From: an uncultured Carboxylicivirga sp.
GTDB lineage: Bacteria > Bacteroidota > Bacteroidia > Bacteroidales > Marinilabiliaceae
DNA: 64,000 nucleotides
Assembly: GCA_947503525.1 (NCBI GenBank)
Contig: CANNEA010000002.1
Location: 868,001-932,000, forward strand
Direction of reading: 5' to 3'
Of this stretch, positions 19,015 through 29,033 are shown piece by piece; positions within the stretch are counted from its first letter, which is position 1, and every line of letters begins with the position of its first letter. The notes beneath the pieces were generated by a model, which saw nothing but the letters and a program-made list of their open reading frames with translations, was not told the origin of the DNA and made no database searches. The translations under genes were made by a program, and so were the position numbers.

Positions 19015-20595
19015 ATGGATACGATAAAACCGGCTGAAGTATCGGATTTATTAAAAAAACAGATTGCGGGATTCCAGACTGCCACAGATTTGGAAGAGGT
19101 TGGAACTGTTTTGCAAGTGGGTGACGGTATTGCCCGTGTATTTGGATTAACCAATGTTAAAGCTAACGAATTGGTTGAGTTAGATTCATGTATGGGAGTT
19201 GTACTTAACCTTGAGCAAGATAATGTTGGTGTAGTATTGTTTGGCTCGTCGCAGGCTGTTAAAGAAGGTGATTTAGTTAAACGTACTGGACGAATTGCTT
19301 CTATTAATGCAGGTGAAGGAATGCTGGGAAGGGTGATCAATGCTATTGGTGAGCCTATCGATGGTAAAGGTCCAATTCAGGGCGATACCTATGAAATGCC
19401 TTTGGAGCGTAAAGCACCTCAGGTAATTTATCGTCAGCCAGTAACCGAACCATTGCAGACAGGTATTCGTGCTATTGATGCAATGACACCAATTGGTCGT
19501 GGTCAGCGTGAGTTAATTATTGGTGACCGTCAGACTGGTAAAACCGCTATTGCAATTGATACGATTATCAATCAGCGCTCATTTTATGAGGCAGGAGAAC
19601 CAGTATATTGTATTTATGTGGCGGTGGGACAAAAAGGAAGTACGGTTGCACAGATAGTAAATACTTTGGAGAAACATGGAGCAATGGAATACACAGTAGT
19701 CGTCTCGGCACCAGCGGCTGATCCTTCTGCTATGCAATTTTACGCACCATTCTCGGGTACAGCAATTGGTGAGTTCTTCCGTGATACAGGTCGTTCTGCG
19801 CTCATTATTTTTGATGATTTGTCGAAGCAAGCTGTGTCTTATCGTGAGGTAAGTTTGTTACTTCGCCGTCCACCAGGTCGAGAGGCCTATCCGGGGGATG
19901 TATTTTATTTGCATAGCCGCCTACTGGAGCGCGCAGCAAAAGTGATTGATTCGGATGAGATAGCTGCTAACATGAATGATTTACCCGAAGCGCTTAAGCC
20001 AATGGTAAAAGGTGGAGGATCACTAACTGCTCTTCCTATCATTGAAACACAGGCAGGTGACGTATCAGCTTATATTCCTACTAATGTAATTTCTATTACG
20101 GATGGTCAGATTTTCCTTGAGAGTGATTTATTTAACTCTGGGGTTCGTCCGGCAATTAACGTAGGTATTTCGGTGTCACGTGTGGGAGGTAGTGCTCAGA
20201 TTAAGCCAATGAAAAAAGTATCAGGTACACTCAAGCTTGATCAGGCTCAATACCGAGAATTAGAGGCTTTTGCGAAATTTGGTTCTGACCTTGATCCTGC
20301 AACAGCAATGGTGTTGGATAAGGGACGTAAGAATGTTGAACTGCTTAAGCAAGGACAATACAAGCCTTCACGTGTTGGCCATCAGGTAGCATTAATATAT
20401 TGCGGTACGCAAGGGCTATTAAACGAAGTGCCAGCTGATTCAATTAAAGCATGGGAACAAGAGTATGTTGAGACATTGGATGTTAGACACCCGGATTTAA
20501 TTGCTGAAATTGAAAAAGGGGCATATAGTGACGAAATTACAAGCAAACTTGCAGAAGTTGCTGCTGATGTTGCATCACAATTTGTAAAGGAGTAA
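19015..20595 (+). CDS. atpA: F0F1 ATP synthase subunit alpha
   Basis: The 526-residue alpha subunit carries the non-catalytic nucleotide site. The P-loop [10 protein letters not shown] lies near residues 169-178, and the signature [14 protein letters not shown] near 380. The length and the N-terminal beta-barrel domain are as expected. The gene begins 22 bp after atpH and stops 1 bp before the atpG start. Confidence 0.97.
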   Translation: MDTIKPAEVSDLLKKQIAGFQTATDLEEVGTVLQVGDGIARVFGLTNVKANELVELDSCMGVVLNLEQDNVGVVLFGSSQAVKEGDLVKRTGRIASINAGEGMLGRVINAIGEPIDGKGPIQGDTYEMPLERKAPQVIYRQPVTEPLQTGIRAIDAMTPIGRGQRELIIGDRQTGKTAIAIDTIINQRSFYEAGEPVYCIYVAVGQKGSTVAQIVNTLEKHGAMEYTVVVSAPAADPSAMQFYAPFSGTAIGEFFRDTGRSALIIFDDLSKQAVSYREVSLLLRRPPGREAYPGDVFYLHSRLLERAAKVIDSDEIAANMNDLPEALKPMVKGGGSLTALPIIETQAGDVSAYIPTNVISITDGQIFLESDLFNSGVRPAINVGISVSRVGGSAQIKPMKKVSGTLKLDQAQYRELEAFAKFGSDLDPATAMVLDKGRKNVELLKQGQYKPSRVGHQVALIYCGTQGLLNEVPADSIKAWEQEYVETLDVRHPDLIAEIEKGAYSDEITSKLAEVAADVASQFVKE

Positions 20596-20596
20596 T

Positions 20597-21475
20597 ATGC
20601 CGAATTTAAAGGATATACGTATTCGAATCAACTCTGTTAAAACGACTAGGCAGGTAACTAGCGCTATGAAAATGGTGTCGGCTGCTAAGTTTAAAAAAGC
20701 ACAGGATGATATCTCGCATATCCGTCCATATGTGGAAAGGCTTGCTGGTATTATCTTTGATTTGAGTCAGTCGTTGGAAGAAGGTGTTGAATTTGAATGG
20801 TCAAAGGAGCGAGAGCCAAATAAAATATTGTTGGTGACCTTGTCTTCAAACCGAGGTTTGTGTGGTGGATTTAACAGCAGTGTGATTAAGGAGACAGAAA
20901 AAGTCATTAAAACTCAATTTCATTATCAGTTTAAACAAGGTGATGTTGATATTTTGGCTATTGGCAAGCAAGCTCAAAAGATTCTTAAATCACGTGGATA
21001 TCCTGTTCTTAAAGATTACAATGATTTGTATTCTGATGTTACCTTTGAATCGGTTAAAGAAATTGCTAACGAGGTGATGGAAGCTTATTTGAAAGGTAAA
21101 TATGATAGGATTGTATTGATTTACAATGAGTTTAAAAATGCGGCAGTTCAGGAAATTCGTTCCGATCAATTTTTACCCTTACAATTAGCTACAGGAGAAG
21201 TGAATACGAACACTGTTGATTATATTGTTGAACCTGATAAAGTGGCTTTTATTGAAAAGGTTATTCCTGAAGCATTGCAAACGATGTTCTACAGGGTAGT
21301 ATTAGAGTCATTGGCTTCAGAACATGGTGCCAGAATGACATCGATGCATAAGGCTACGGATAATGCAACTGAAATGCTAAGTGATCTTCAATTAGTATAT
21401 AATAAAGCCCGCCAGGGAGCTATTACTACTGAGATTCTTGAAATTGTAGGAGGAGCAGAAGCATTGAAAAAATAG
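20597..21475 (+). CDS. atpG: F0F1 ATP synthase subunit gamma
   Basis: The 292-residue gamma subunit is the central rotor shaft. The N-terminal helix starts NLKDIRIRINSVKTTRQVT. SSNRGLCGGFN lies near residue 80, and the C-terminal helix includes ARMTSMHKATDNATEM and ARQGAITTEILEIVGGAEA, all family hallmarks. It is the last gene of this set: a strong terminator follows, and the beta and epsilon genes are not in the window. Confidence 0.97.
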   Translation: MPNLKDIRIRINSVKTTRQVTSAMKMVSAAKFKKAQDDISHIRPYVERLAGIIFDLSQSLEEGVEFEWSKEREPNKILLVTLSSNRGLCGGFNSSVIKETEKVIKTQFHYQFKQGDVDILAIGKQAQKILKSRGYPVLKDYNDLYSDVTFESVKEIANEVMEAYLKGKYDRIVLIYNEFKNAAVQEIRSDQFLPLQLATGEVNTNTVDYIVEPDKVAFIEKVIPEALQTMFYRVVLESLASEHGARMTSMHKATDNATEMLSDLQLVYNKARQGAITTEILEIVGGAEALKK

Positions 21476-21496
21476 AATATAGATTTATAAAATACA

Positions 21497-21528
21497 AAGC
21501 GCTGAGGTTGTACTTCAGCGCTTTTTTA
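21497..21528 (+). terminator. Rho-independent terminator after atpG
   Basis: A 9-bp perfect stem (AAGCGCTGA at 21497-21505, TCAGCGCTT at 21515-21523) with a 9-nt loop runs into a T tract at 21522-21527, 22 bp after the atpG stop. It closes the operon. Confidence 0.85.
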
Positions 21529-21761
21529 TTGAATTGAAGATCCAATTTAGATTATTATGTCATTATTATTTTCACCTGTTCATATTGTACTTGAATGAAC
21601 AAAAGAGGTTATAGGGTGCCTAATCACCTTTTATAATACTTTTTTTCTTTAATAATATTTATCTATTTTTAGTCTGGAGTTTATTAATTGGAGACCAGAT
21701 ACCAATAAAAACGGGGAGTATCCGAAAAGCCTTAAGAGTAGGAACCTTAACCAAACCTATT

Positions 21762-22001
21762 ATGACTAATAATTGCCCAAGTGTGGAGAAATGCCCAATT
21801 TTTACTGGCTTGCTAAAAGACAAAAGTATGACTACAAAGTCGTATCAGAGTCAATTCTGTACTGCAGGAACATCAAAATACACAGCATGTAAACGCTTTA
21901 TGACGAAGAACAAATACGGAATTTGTCCACCTGACTTATTGCCGAATTGTACATTAGATCTTGATCAAATAGCTGCTAAGTACAAGTTGGTATTGAACTA
22001 G
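21762..22001 (+). CDS. Small cysteine-rich protein, function unknown
   Basis: The 79-residue protein has six cysteines at positions 5, 11, 33, 43, 55 and 62. They fall in the patterns CPSVEKCPIF, FCTAG with a later YTACKRF, and CPPDLLPNC. There is no signal peptide or membrane helix, so the cysteines may bind a metal or an Fe-S cluster in the cytoplasm. I believe similar short proteins occur in other Bacteroidota, but I know no function. The gene is preceded by about 230 bp of AT-rich sequence after the atp terminator. It converges with the HTCS gene, whose stop is only 6 bp away. Confidence 0.65.
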   Translation: MTNNCPSVEKCPIFTGLLKDKSMTTKSYQSQFCTAGTSKYTACKRFMTKNKYGICPPDLLPNCTLDLDQIAAKYKLVLN

Positions 22002-22007
22002 TTCTCA

Positions 22008-25000
22008 TCAACTGTTAGTATTGGATGTTTTTGAATGTTGTTGTTCAACGTATTCTTTGGGTGATACGCCATAATAGGCCTTAAAGGATGTTGAGAAATG
22101 GGATAGACTTGTATACCCTAACGAGTAGGCCACTTCACTAATGTTTAGCTTTTTATTCACTAAAATATAAGCGGCTTGTTTCATCCGTACGTTTTTTATT
22201 AAATCTCTGGCAGATTGATTTGTTATGTCTTTTAGTTTGCGATGCATATGTACGCGACTTATACCAACTCCATCTGCCAGCAGTTCAACATTTAATTCGC
22301 TGCTTGAAATGTTATCTTTAATAATGCTCATTACTTTTTGCATTAATAATTCATCGTGCGATTTGATCTCAATAGGCTCGAGTTGATATTTCTCTGCCTT
22401 TTTCTCAAGCATAGCAGCAATCTTTTGCCTGTTATCAATCAGATTAGCTATTGATTTCTTCAAGAAATCAGAGTTAAATGGTTTCACCAGATACATATCG
22501 GCTCCGGTTTCAATACCTTCGGCTTTATCTTCTTCTTTTGATAATGCGGTTAAAAGTATTATGGGAATATGGCTTGTTTCAATATTGCGCTTTACTTTTT
22601 TACAGAAGGTAATACCGTCCATTATTGGCATCATGATATCACTAATAATCAGGTCCGGCATAACATTTAATATATTAGCATGAGCCTGCTGACCGTTTTC
22701 GTAGGAGACAACTTTATATTTTTGAGATAATTCATTAACCAGATAGGTGCGAATATCTACTTCATCTTCCAAGATCATGATTTTATAATTCGTCTTTGGT
22801 TTATGATCAACTCCAGAAGATTTTAACATCGGGGTATGGCGAAAAGAATTCAGAGGCGTTGGAAGGGCATTTTCGTCATTAATCAAATCATTTTGTGGCA
22901 GATGAGAATTGCCCATGGGCAGATGAATCACAAATGTGGTGCCTACCCCATTAGGCCCAGTTTGGGCATATAATTGGCCTTTATGTATTTCAACCAAAGA
23001 ACGAGATAGGTGCAAGCCAATTCCTGTTCCGGTAATGTTTCTTGTTTCGCTTGAATGAACCTGATAAAATCGTTCAAAAATCTTTTCCAATTCAGTTTTT
23101 TTAATACCAATACCACTATCAACTACCTTAATGATCAAATTGTCTTTTTCTGACTTTTTAACTGACTCAATATGAATGTTAACTGTCCCATTGTTGTTGG
23201 TAAATTTAAATGCATTGGACAGCAGGTTAATGATTACCTTTTCAAAGTTCAGAGGATCTATCCATACCTTAAGGTTTTTGTTTTCGCAAATAATGTCAAA
23301 GTGGATAGATTTTGATTTGGCCACATACTGATAGGATAGAGCGACTTCATTAATGAAATCAAAAATATTGGTCTCCTGGTATTTGATTAGCATTTGTCCT
23401 TTGTCGATTTTTCTGACATCAAGTAGTTGATTAATTAGTCGGAAGATTCGATTGGCATTCTGTTGCATTATTGAATACAGTCTTGATGTTTCTTCATCTG
23501 CCTTTTGGGAAAGTAGTTTATCAAGAGGATCGATTATTAAACTTAGCGGTGTTCGAATTTCATGGGAGATATTGATGAAGAATTGCATTTTTTTATCATT
23601 CAATCGTTCCACTTCAATACGTCTAAATTTTTCCTTATACAATTGTATGATATAATAGATGAGCGCCAGTGAAATAATAAACCAGAGTGATTTAGCCCAT
23701 CTTGTTTTATACCAAGGGGGATGAATAATAATGGTAAGCGATCTTACTTCTGAAAATTGTTTTTTATCAACACCGCGTACTTTAAATTGATAAGTGCCAT
23801 GAGCCAGGTTGGTGTAGGTGGCAGTTCTGTTTATCGAATTTCCCTTGTGCCAATCATTATCAAATCCTTCCATCATGTATTGATAGGTAATTCGTTCCTG
23901 ATTAGCCAGATCAATAGATGTGAAACCAATGGAAAAAACGTTATCTATTTCAGCCAGTTGCACTGTGTCGGCCATTACTATTGAACGATTAAGAATAGTA
24001 TGTGTACCTGATTGATCCCCAATTTTAACTTCCTCATTAAAGCGGGCCAGATAGGTCAACATGACTTCCGGGGCTTTGGTTTGGAAAGAATCGTAATTTT
24101 TCTTTACCTCAGTAAGTCCATTTATTCCTCCAAAGAATAGCTTATTGTCCGGGCTTTGGTAAGCTGAGTTGCGGGTGAATTCGTTGGCTTGTAATCCATC
24201 GGATGCAAAATAATTCACAATGGTGTTTTCTTTAGGATTTAATCGACTTAAGCCTTTATGTGTACTTAACCAAAGATTTTGATGCTCATTCTCATTAATT
24301 GCACAGATTACATTGCTGGCTAATCCATCCTCATGATTATATATTATGAACTGGGATGCAGTATCCTCAATTTTAACGAGTCCCCCAAAGGTGCCTGCCC
24401 AAATGTTACCAGCCTTATCAGAAATAATATTGTATACGACATTGCTTGGCAAGTAATGATTTTCAACTGAATATATTTTAACTTCTTGTTTTTTGAGATT
24501 TACATATACCAAACCATCATAGGAGCCAATCCAGAAGTTATTATCCTTATCTACATGTATATCATTGACCCATTGCGGAATTAAGCTGTTAAGTGAATCG
24601 TTTAATTCCAGTCCGCGTTTGAATTGATCTGATTTGGGATTGAAATGTACAATACCTGCCCCAAAGGTACATAACCAGAAACCCTGGTCATCACTATTTC
24701 TGATGCATGTAATTATATCTGCAGGTATGCTATTAGGATCGTTGGGATCATTTCGATAGAAGCGAGTTTCCCCATTTAGTTTATTGTATCTAAATAGACC
24801 ATTGGCATAGGTGCCTGCCCATAAAAATGTGTCATCAGAAGCATTAACACTCATAATACTATTGCCATCTATCTTACCCTCCTTATTTCGAAGAAGAATA
24901 TGATTTACGGTTTTATTTTCTTTATCAAGTGAATATAAACCATCACCATCTGTTCCTATCCAAATATTGTTTCTATCTCCATCGATAGCCGAAACACAAC

Positions 25001-26069
25001 TTGATCCAATACTGTTCTCTCCAAAAGCCTTATAACCATAGGTTTCAAATAAGGTGGTCGATTCAGGGAATAGGAATAGACCTTTTTGAAATATACCGGC
25101 CCAAATATTTCCAGATTGATCTTCAATAATGGAGTGAATTTTACTTTTTGAGAAATCAAAACTTGAACTAGGAGGGGCATGAGCCTCCAACTGTTTTGTT
25201 TGTATATTGAATAATCGCATCCCATTACCATCTGTGCCAACCCAAAGGCGTTTTTTAGAATCAAAAAGTAATGATTTCACAGGCAATCTATTTTGATCCC
25301 TTGCACCGGATTTAATGCGTTCAATTTTGTTTGTGCTTTTATTTAAACGACATAAGCCACCTTTAAGACTACCAATATAAATATGGTTTTCATCATCCTG
25401 GCAAATACTGGTAATGTCATTTGAAGGTAATGACACATCTTGTTCAGAGCTACTGGAATAGTGGTGTATTTCTTCCGTTTCTGGGTTAAAAGAATTAACA
25501 CCATTGTTGTCGGAGCCAATCCAAATTAACCCGTCTTCATCCTCGAAAATAGTACGGATGTTTAAACTGCAAAACCGTTTGTTTAAACGCGTAGAGTATC
25601 GTTGTCGCTGTGTTTTTTTGTCAAATTTTATTAGTCCTGAACCAAAAGTAGATACCCAAATGTCTCCTGATCTGGATTCAATTATACCGGTCACAAATGG
25701 ATGAATCTGCGTATCCTCTATAAAGAGTTTAATTTCACTAAAGGTATTGTTGGCATGAGAATATACCTGAAGGCCATTAACCAAACCAATCCACATTTGA
25801 TTCTTTGAATCTTCGGTTATGGTATTAATATAATTGTCTTTGAGTTGGTTTTGATGTTGGCTAAAGCTTTTAAATTGAATGCCATCAAATCTGTTTAACC
25901 CATCTTCAGTTGCAATCCAGATAAAACCAAAATGATCTTGGTACACCATATTGATTAAGCTATTAGATAAGCCTTCATTGTAGTCAAAGAAGCGTTTGTT
26001 TTGCCCACTTATTTGTGAAAAAAACAAAGAAAATAACAGGCTTAAAACAATAATAAAACGAATCAACAT
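22008..26069 (-). CDS. Hybrid two-component system regulator (HTCS) of the xylan locus
   Basis: This 1353-residue protein joins sensor, kinase, receiver and DNA-binding parts in one chain. The signal peptide (ends near QISGQ) leads into about 14 regulator-propeller repeats (e.g. FGFIWIATEDGLNRF, GLIWIGSDNNGVNSF), then a Y_Y_Y domain (residues 700-780) and one membrane helix near 790. The histidine kinase follows with His836 (NISHEIRTP) and an ATPase domain with GTGIGLHLS. The receiver has Asp1144 (ISDIMMP). An AraC-type helix-turn-helix ends it (SEVAYSLGYTSLSHFS). Such proteins bind a specific oligosaccharide in the periplasm and activate the adjacent PUL. The gene faces away from GH3, and four direct repeats in the shared 232-bp gap are its probable target. 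Confidence 0.95.
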   Translation of the reverse strand: MLIRFIIVLSLLFSLFFSQISGQNKRFFDYNEGLSNSLINMVYQDHFGFIWIATEDGLNRFDGIQFKSFSQHQNQLKDNYINTITEDSKNQMWIGLVNGLQVYSHANNTFSEIKLFIEDTQIHPFVTGIIESRSGDIWVSTFGSGLIKFDKKTQRQRYSTRLNKRFCSLNIRTIFEDEDGLIWIGSDNNGVNSFNPETEEIHHYSSSSEQDVSLPSNDITSICQDDENHIYIGSLKGGLCRLNKSTNKIERIKSGARDQNRLPVKSLLFDSKKRLWVGTDGNGMRLFNIQTKQLEAHAPPSSSFDFSKSKIHSIIEDQSGNIWAGIFQKGLFLFPESTTLFETYGYKAFGENSIGSSCVSAIDGDRNNIWIGTDGDGLYSLDKENKTVNHILLRNKEGKIDGNSIMSVNASDDTFLWAGTYANGLFRYNKLNGETRFYRNDPNDPNSIPADIITCIRNSDDQGFWLCTFGAGIVHFNPKSDQFKRGLELNDSLNSLIPQWVNDIHVDKDNNFWIGSYDGLVYVNLKKQEVKIYSVENHYLPSNVVYNIISDKAGNIWAGTFGGLVKIEDTASQFIIYNHEDGLASNVICAINENEHQNLWLSTHKGLSRLNPKENTIVNYFASDGLQANEFTRNSAYQSPDNKLFFGGINGLTEVKKNYDSFQTKAPEVMLTYLARFNEEVKIGDQSGTHTILNRSIVMADTVQLAEIDNVFSIGFTSIDLANQERITYQYMMEGFDNDWHKGNSINRTATYTNLAHGTYQFKVRGVDKKQFSEVRSLTIIIHPPWYKTRWAKSLWFIISLALIYYIIQLYKEKFRRIEVERLNDKKMQFFINISHEIRTPLSLIIDPLDKLLSQKADEETSRLYSIMQQNANRIFRLINQLLDVRKIDKGQMLIKYQETNIFDFINEVALSYQYVAKSKSIHFDIICENKNLKVWIDPLNFEKVIINLLSNAFKFTNNNGTVNIHIESVKKSEKDNLIIKVVDSGIGIKKTELEKIFERFYQVHSSETRNITGTGIGLHLSRSLVEIHKGQLYAQTGPNGVGTTFVIHLPMGNSHLPQNDLINDENALPTPLNSFRHTPMLKSSGVDHKPKTNYKIMILEDEVDIRTYLVNELSQKYKVVSYENGQQAHANILNVMPDLIISDIMMPIMDGITFCKKVKRNIETSHIPIILLTALSKEEDKAEGIETGADMYLVKPFNSDFLKKSIANLIDNRQKIAAMLEKKAEKYQLEPIEIKSHDELLMQKVMSIIKDNISSSELNVELLADGVGISRVHMHRKLKDITNQSARDLIKNVRMKQAAYILVNKKLNISEVAYSLGYTSLSHFSTSFKAYYGVSPKEYVEQQHSKTSNTNS

Positions 26070-26116
26070 ACCAATCCTATCAGTTAGCTAAGCGTAAAAT
26101 AGAAAAAATGTGCCAC

Positions 26117-26139
26117 TTTTTGATTTCAAAAATCAAAAA
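26117..26139. repeat. AT-rich 10-bp inverted repeat in the HTCS/GH3 intergenic region
   Basis: TTTTTGATTT (26117-26126) and AAATCAAAAA (26130-26139) form a perfect stem with a 3-nt loop. It lies between the HTCS start and the TGTAAC repeats. It might act as an operator or as a stem in the HTCS leader. Function not known. Confidence 0.5.
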
Positions 26140-26159
26140 TACAGGTAATCAGGCTGGTA

Positions 26160-26227
26160 TGTAACCATTGTTAAATAAAATGTAACGCACATGAAAGTAA
26201 TGTAACGCATACTAAAGTCATTGTAAC
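26160..26227 (+). promoter_or_regulatory. Four TGTAAC direct repeats, probable HTCS binding sites
   Basis: The hexamer TGTAAC begins at 26160, 26181, 26201 and 26222, so the spacing is 21, 20 and 21 bp. This is two helical turns, putting all four on one face of the DNA. Flanking bases are also shared (ATGTAACGCA in copies 2 and 3). The last copy ends 31 bp before the -7 box of the GH3 promoter, where an activator would touch RNA polymerase. Binding by the HTCS AraC domain is inferred from position and spacing. Confidence 0.6.
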
Positions 26228-26258
26228 ACACGAAAACAGCAATTTTCGATCTCTCATC

Positions 26259-26266
26259 TAGTTTTG
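26259..26266 (+). promoter_or_regulatory. Activator-dependent promoter -7 box of the xylan PUL
   Basis: TAGTTTTG fits the TAnnTTTG consensus exactly and lies 35 nt before the GH3 ATG. No TTG is found at the -33 position. This is what one expects of a promoter that needs an upstream activator, here the regulator bound at the TGTAAC repeats. Confidence 0.5.
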
Positions 26267-26301
26267 CAGAGTAAGTTTTTATGTGAAAAAATCTGTTTGT
26301 T

Positions 26302-28959
26302 ATGATGAAGAGAACAAGCTTAAGTTCTGTTAAAAATGTATTCCTAATGGCGATGTTGATTCTTCTGTCAATATCATGTAATTCAATTGAAAATTATAAA
26401 GATGAAAGCATGTCATTCGAAAGTCGTGTTGATGACTTGGTAAGTAGAATGACCTTGGAAGAAAAAGTATCTCAATTAAGTTATACTTCCCCTGCAATTC
26501 CTCATTTGGGCATTCCTGAGTATAACTGGTGGAATGAATGTTTGCATGGCGTTGGTCGAGCAGGCATTTCTACCGTATTTCCACAAGCTATTGGAATGGC
26601 AGCCATGTGGGACGATAGTACCATGTTTACTATTGCTGATGCGGTATCAGATGAGGCAAGGGCTAAATATCATGACTTTGTAAAACAAGATAAAAGAGGC
26701 ATTTATCAGGGCTTGACCTATTGGACACCTAACATTAATATTTTTCGCGATCCACGATGGGGACGTGGTATGGAAACCTATGGTGAAGATCCTTATCTGT
26801 CAGGTAAATTGGGCGTAGCTTACATCAAAGGGCTTCAAGGGAATGATTCCAAATATTTTAAGCTCATTGCCACAGCCAAACATTTTGCAGTTCATAGCGG
26901 ACCAGAGGCTACACGACATAGTTTTAATGCGGTTCCAAGTGAATATGATTTTCTGGAAACCTATAGTCCTCAATTTAAAATGGTTGTTGAAGATGCTCAT
27001 GTGTATTCGGTAATGTGTGCTTACAACAGTTATAAAGGACAACCTTGTTGCGGCAATACTGAGTTGTCGGATTTACTTCGTGAGACATGGGATTTTGATG
27101 GTTATATCGTTTCTGATTGTTGGGCTGTCAAAGATTTCTATGCACAGGACGCTCATGAAATAGTAAATACGAAGGCAGAAGCTGCAGCTATTTCATTAAA
27201 GGCCGGGACTGATCTAAACTGTGGAGATTCATATCCGGCTTTAGTTGAAGCTGTGAAATTGGGCTATGTTAGCGAAAAAGAAATTGATGTTTCGGTCAAG
27301 CGCCTAATGCTGGCTCGAATGAAGTTGGGCATGTTTGATGCTGATGAGAATGTGCCATTTTCTGAAATTCCATACGAGGTGGTTAACTCTGACAAACACC
27401 AGAATCTGGCTTTGGATGCAGCTCGTAAATCAATTGTACTTCTGGAGAATAAAAACAAAATTCTACCATTCTCAAAGGAAATAAATAAAGTAGCCGTAAT
27501 CGGACCCAATGCCAATGATGTAGACGTTCTGCTTGGCAATTATCACGGATATGCATCCAATCCAATTACCCCATATATGGGTATTAAAAATAAGTTACCC
27601 AACGCTGAGGTTAGCTATACTCCGGGTTGTCGATTGGCAGATGGCTTGCCAATTCTTACTCCAATCCCGACAAGAGTGTTGTTCGCTGATAAGCAAAAAA
27701 GCATTTCAGGGTTTACGGCTGAATATTTTAATAATAAGGCATTTAATGGCAAACCTATATTGCGCAAAATTGACCAAAACATTGATTTCCAATGGTGGGA
27801 TAAAGCTCCAAATACTGTATTGAACGCAGATACTTTTAGTGTTAGGTGGACTGGTGTATTGGTACCGGAACGCACCGGTCGTTATGCCATAGGTATTGAA
27901 GGTTTTCCTCAAATTAATTTATCTGTTGATGACAAGCAGTTAATCACTTATAGTGATGTACACCACCCCCGCAAAAACTATGAATACCTCCATCTTGAAA
28001 AAGGTAAAAGCTATGAAATTAAGGTGGAGTATGTTCAAGATAAAACGGAGTATGCAAGCGCTCATCTCCTTTGGGAAGCGCCTCGGCCAAATATGAAGAA
28101 GGAGGCGATTGAAATGGCCAAATCTTCGGACCTTGTGGTATTGTGCATGGGGTTAAGTCCATTGCTTGAAGGCGAAGAAATGAAGGTGAAAGTGGAAGGC
28201 TTTGCCCATGGTGATAGGGAAGATATCAAACTTCCGGCTACTCAAACAGAATTAATTAAAGCGATACATGCTACAGGTAAGCCTTGCGTTTTAGTATTAC
28301 TTAATGGTAGTGCTCTGGCTTTTAATTGGGAAGCCGAAAATATACCAGCCATTCTTGAAGCATGGTATCCCGGTCAGGCAGGTGGAGCTGCAATAGCCGA
28401 TATTATTTTTGGCGATTATAATCCTTCAGGCCGATTGCCTTTAACTTTTTATAAGTCTGTTGACCAACTCCCACCTTTTGATGATTACAGCATGGAAGGG
28501 AAGACCTACCGCTACTTTAAAGGCGATGCTTTATACCCATTTGGTTATGGCCTAAGCTATACAGAGTTTGAATATTCTGAACTCATAATTCCTGAAAATT
28601 TAAGTGCCGGAGAGGATATTCATGTTTCCATTAAAGTAAGTAACAAAGGTAAAATGGCGGGTGATGAGATTGTACAGTTATACGTCAGTCATCCTCAACA
28701 AATAAATGCAAAAGCGATTCGCACACTTAAAGGATTCAAACGAATTAATCTTGAAGCTGGAGAATCACAAATAGTGAGCTTTAAGCTAAGTCCTATGGAT
28801 GTGGCCTTGCTTAATGAAAACCTCGTTTATGAAGTTGGAGAAGGTGAGTTAATAATTGGTGTTGGTGGACAGCAAACCATATCGCAGTCATTCTCAAATG
28901 TGGCTACTCAAAGCATTTTGGTTAATGCCATTAATGGCGAACCATACCTACTAAAATAA
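26302..28959 (+). CDS. GH3 beta-xylosidase/arabinofuranosidase-type lipoprotein with PA14 insert
   Basis: The 885-residue enzyme has a lipoprotein signal (LLSISC). The GH3 N-terminal barrel (about 40-340) carries the nucleophile Asp272 in GYIVSDCWAV. The SDC form is shared with plant-type beta-xylosidases, whereas glucosidases usually have SDW. A PA14-like beta domain (about 470-610) is inserted in the second GH3 domain, which resumes near 620 and holds GEEMKVKVEGFAHGDRED with the acid/base region. A fibronectin-III-like domain ends the chain from about 765. It would release xylose from xylo-oligosaccharides in the periplasm or at the outer membrane. It is the first gene of the PUL transcript and directly follows the HTCS target region. 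Confidence 0.9.
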   Translation: MMKRTSLSSVKNVFLMAMLILLSISCNSIENYKDESMSFESRVDDLVSRMTLEEKVSQLSYTSPAIPHLGIPEYNWWNECLHGVGRAGISTVFPQAIGMAAMWDDSTMFTIADAVSDEARAKYHDFVKQDKRGIYQGLTYWTPNINIFRDPRWGRGMETYGEDPYLSGKLGVAYIKGLQGNDSKYFKLIATAKHFAVHSGPEATRHSFNAVPSEYDFLETYSPQFKMVVEDAHVYSVMCAYNSYKGQPCCGNTELSDLLRETWDFDGYIVSDCWAVKDFYAQDAHEIVNTKAEAAAISLKAGTDLNCGDSYPALVEAVKLGYVSEKEIDVSVKRLMLARMKLGMFDADENVPFSEIPYEVVNSDKHQNLALDAARKSIVLLENKNKILPFSKEINKVAVIGPNANDVDVLLGNYHGYASNPITPYMGIKNKLPNAEVSYTPGCRLADGLPILTPIPTRVLFADKQKSISGFTAEYFNNKAFNGKPILRKIDQNIDFQWWDKAPNTVLNADTFSVRWTGVLVPERTGRYAIGIEGFPQINLSVDDKQLITYSDVHHPRKNYEYLHLEKGKSYEIKVEYVQDKTEYASAHLLWEAPRPNMKKEAIEMAKSSDLVVLCMGLSPLLEGEEMKVKVEGFAHGDREDIKLPATQTELIKAIHATGKPCVLVLLNGSALAFNWEAENIPAILEAWYPGQAGGAAIADIIFGDYNPSGRLPLTFYKSVDQLPPFDDYSMEGKTYRYFKGDALYPFGYGLSYTEFEYSELIIPENLSAGEDIHVSIKVSNKGKMAGDEIVQLYVSHPQQINAKAIRTLKGFKRINLEAGESQIVSFKLSPMDVALLNENLVYEVGEGELIIGVGGQQTISQSFSNVATQSILVNAINGEPYLLK

Positions 28960-29033
28960 TACATGTCAAAAAAAAGGCAGAGAATAAGGCTTATGGTCAT
29001 TGATTCAATGCCGGATAATTAAATCTAAAGTTT

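Noticed and set aside
19005-19340. Minus-strand frame inside atpA
   Set aside because: It is the antisense shadow of a highly conserved gene. The same applies to the other long antisense frames in atpA, GH3, SusC, SusD and carB.
21528-21761. Possible riboswitch in the leader of the cysteine-rich gene
   Set aside because: Purine-rich segments and weak stems are present, but nothing matched a riboswitch core I could recognise.
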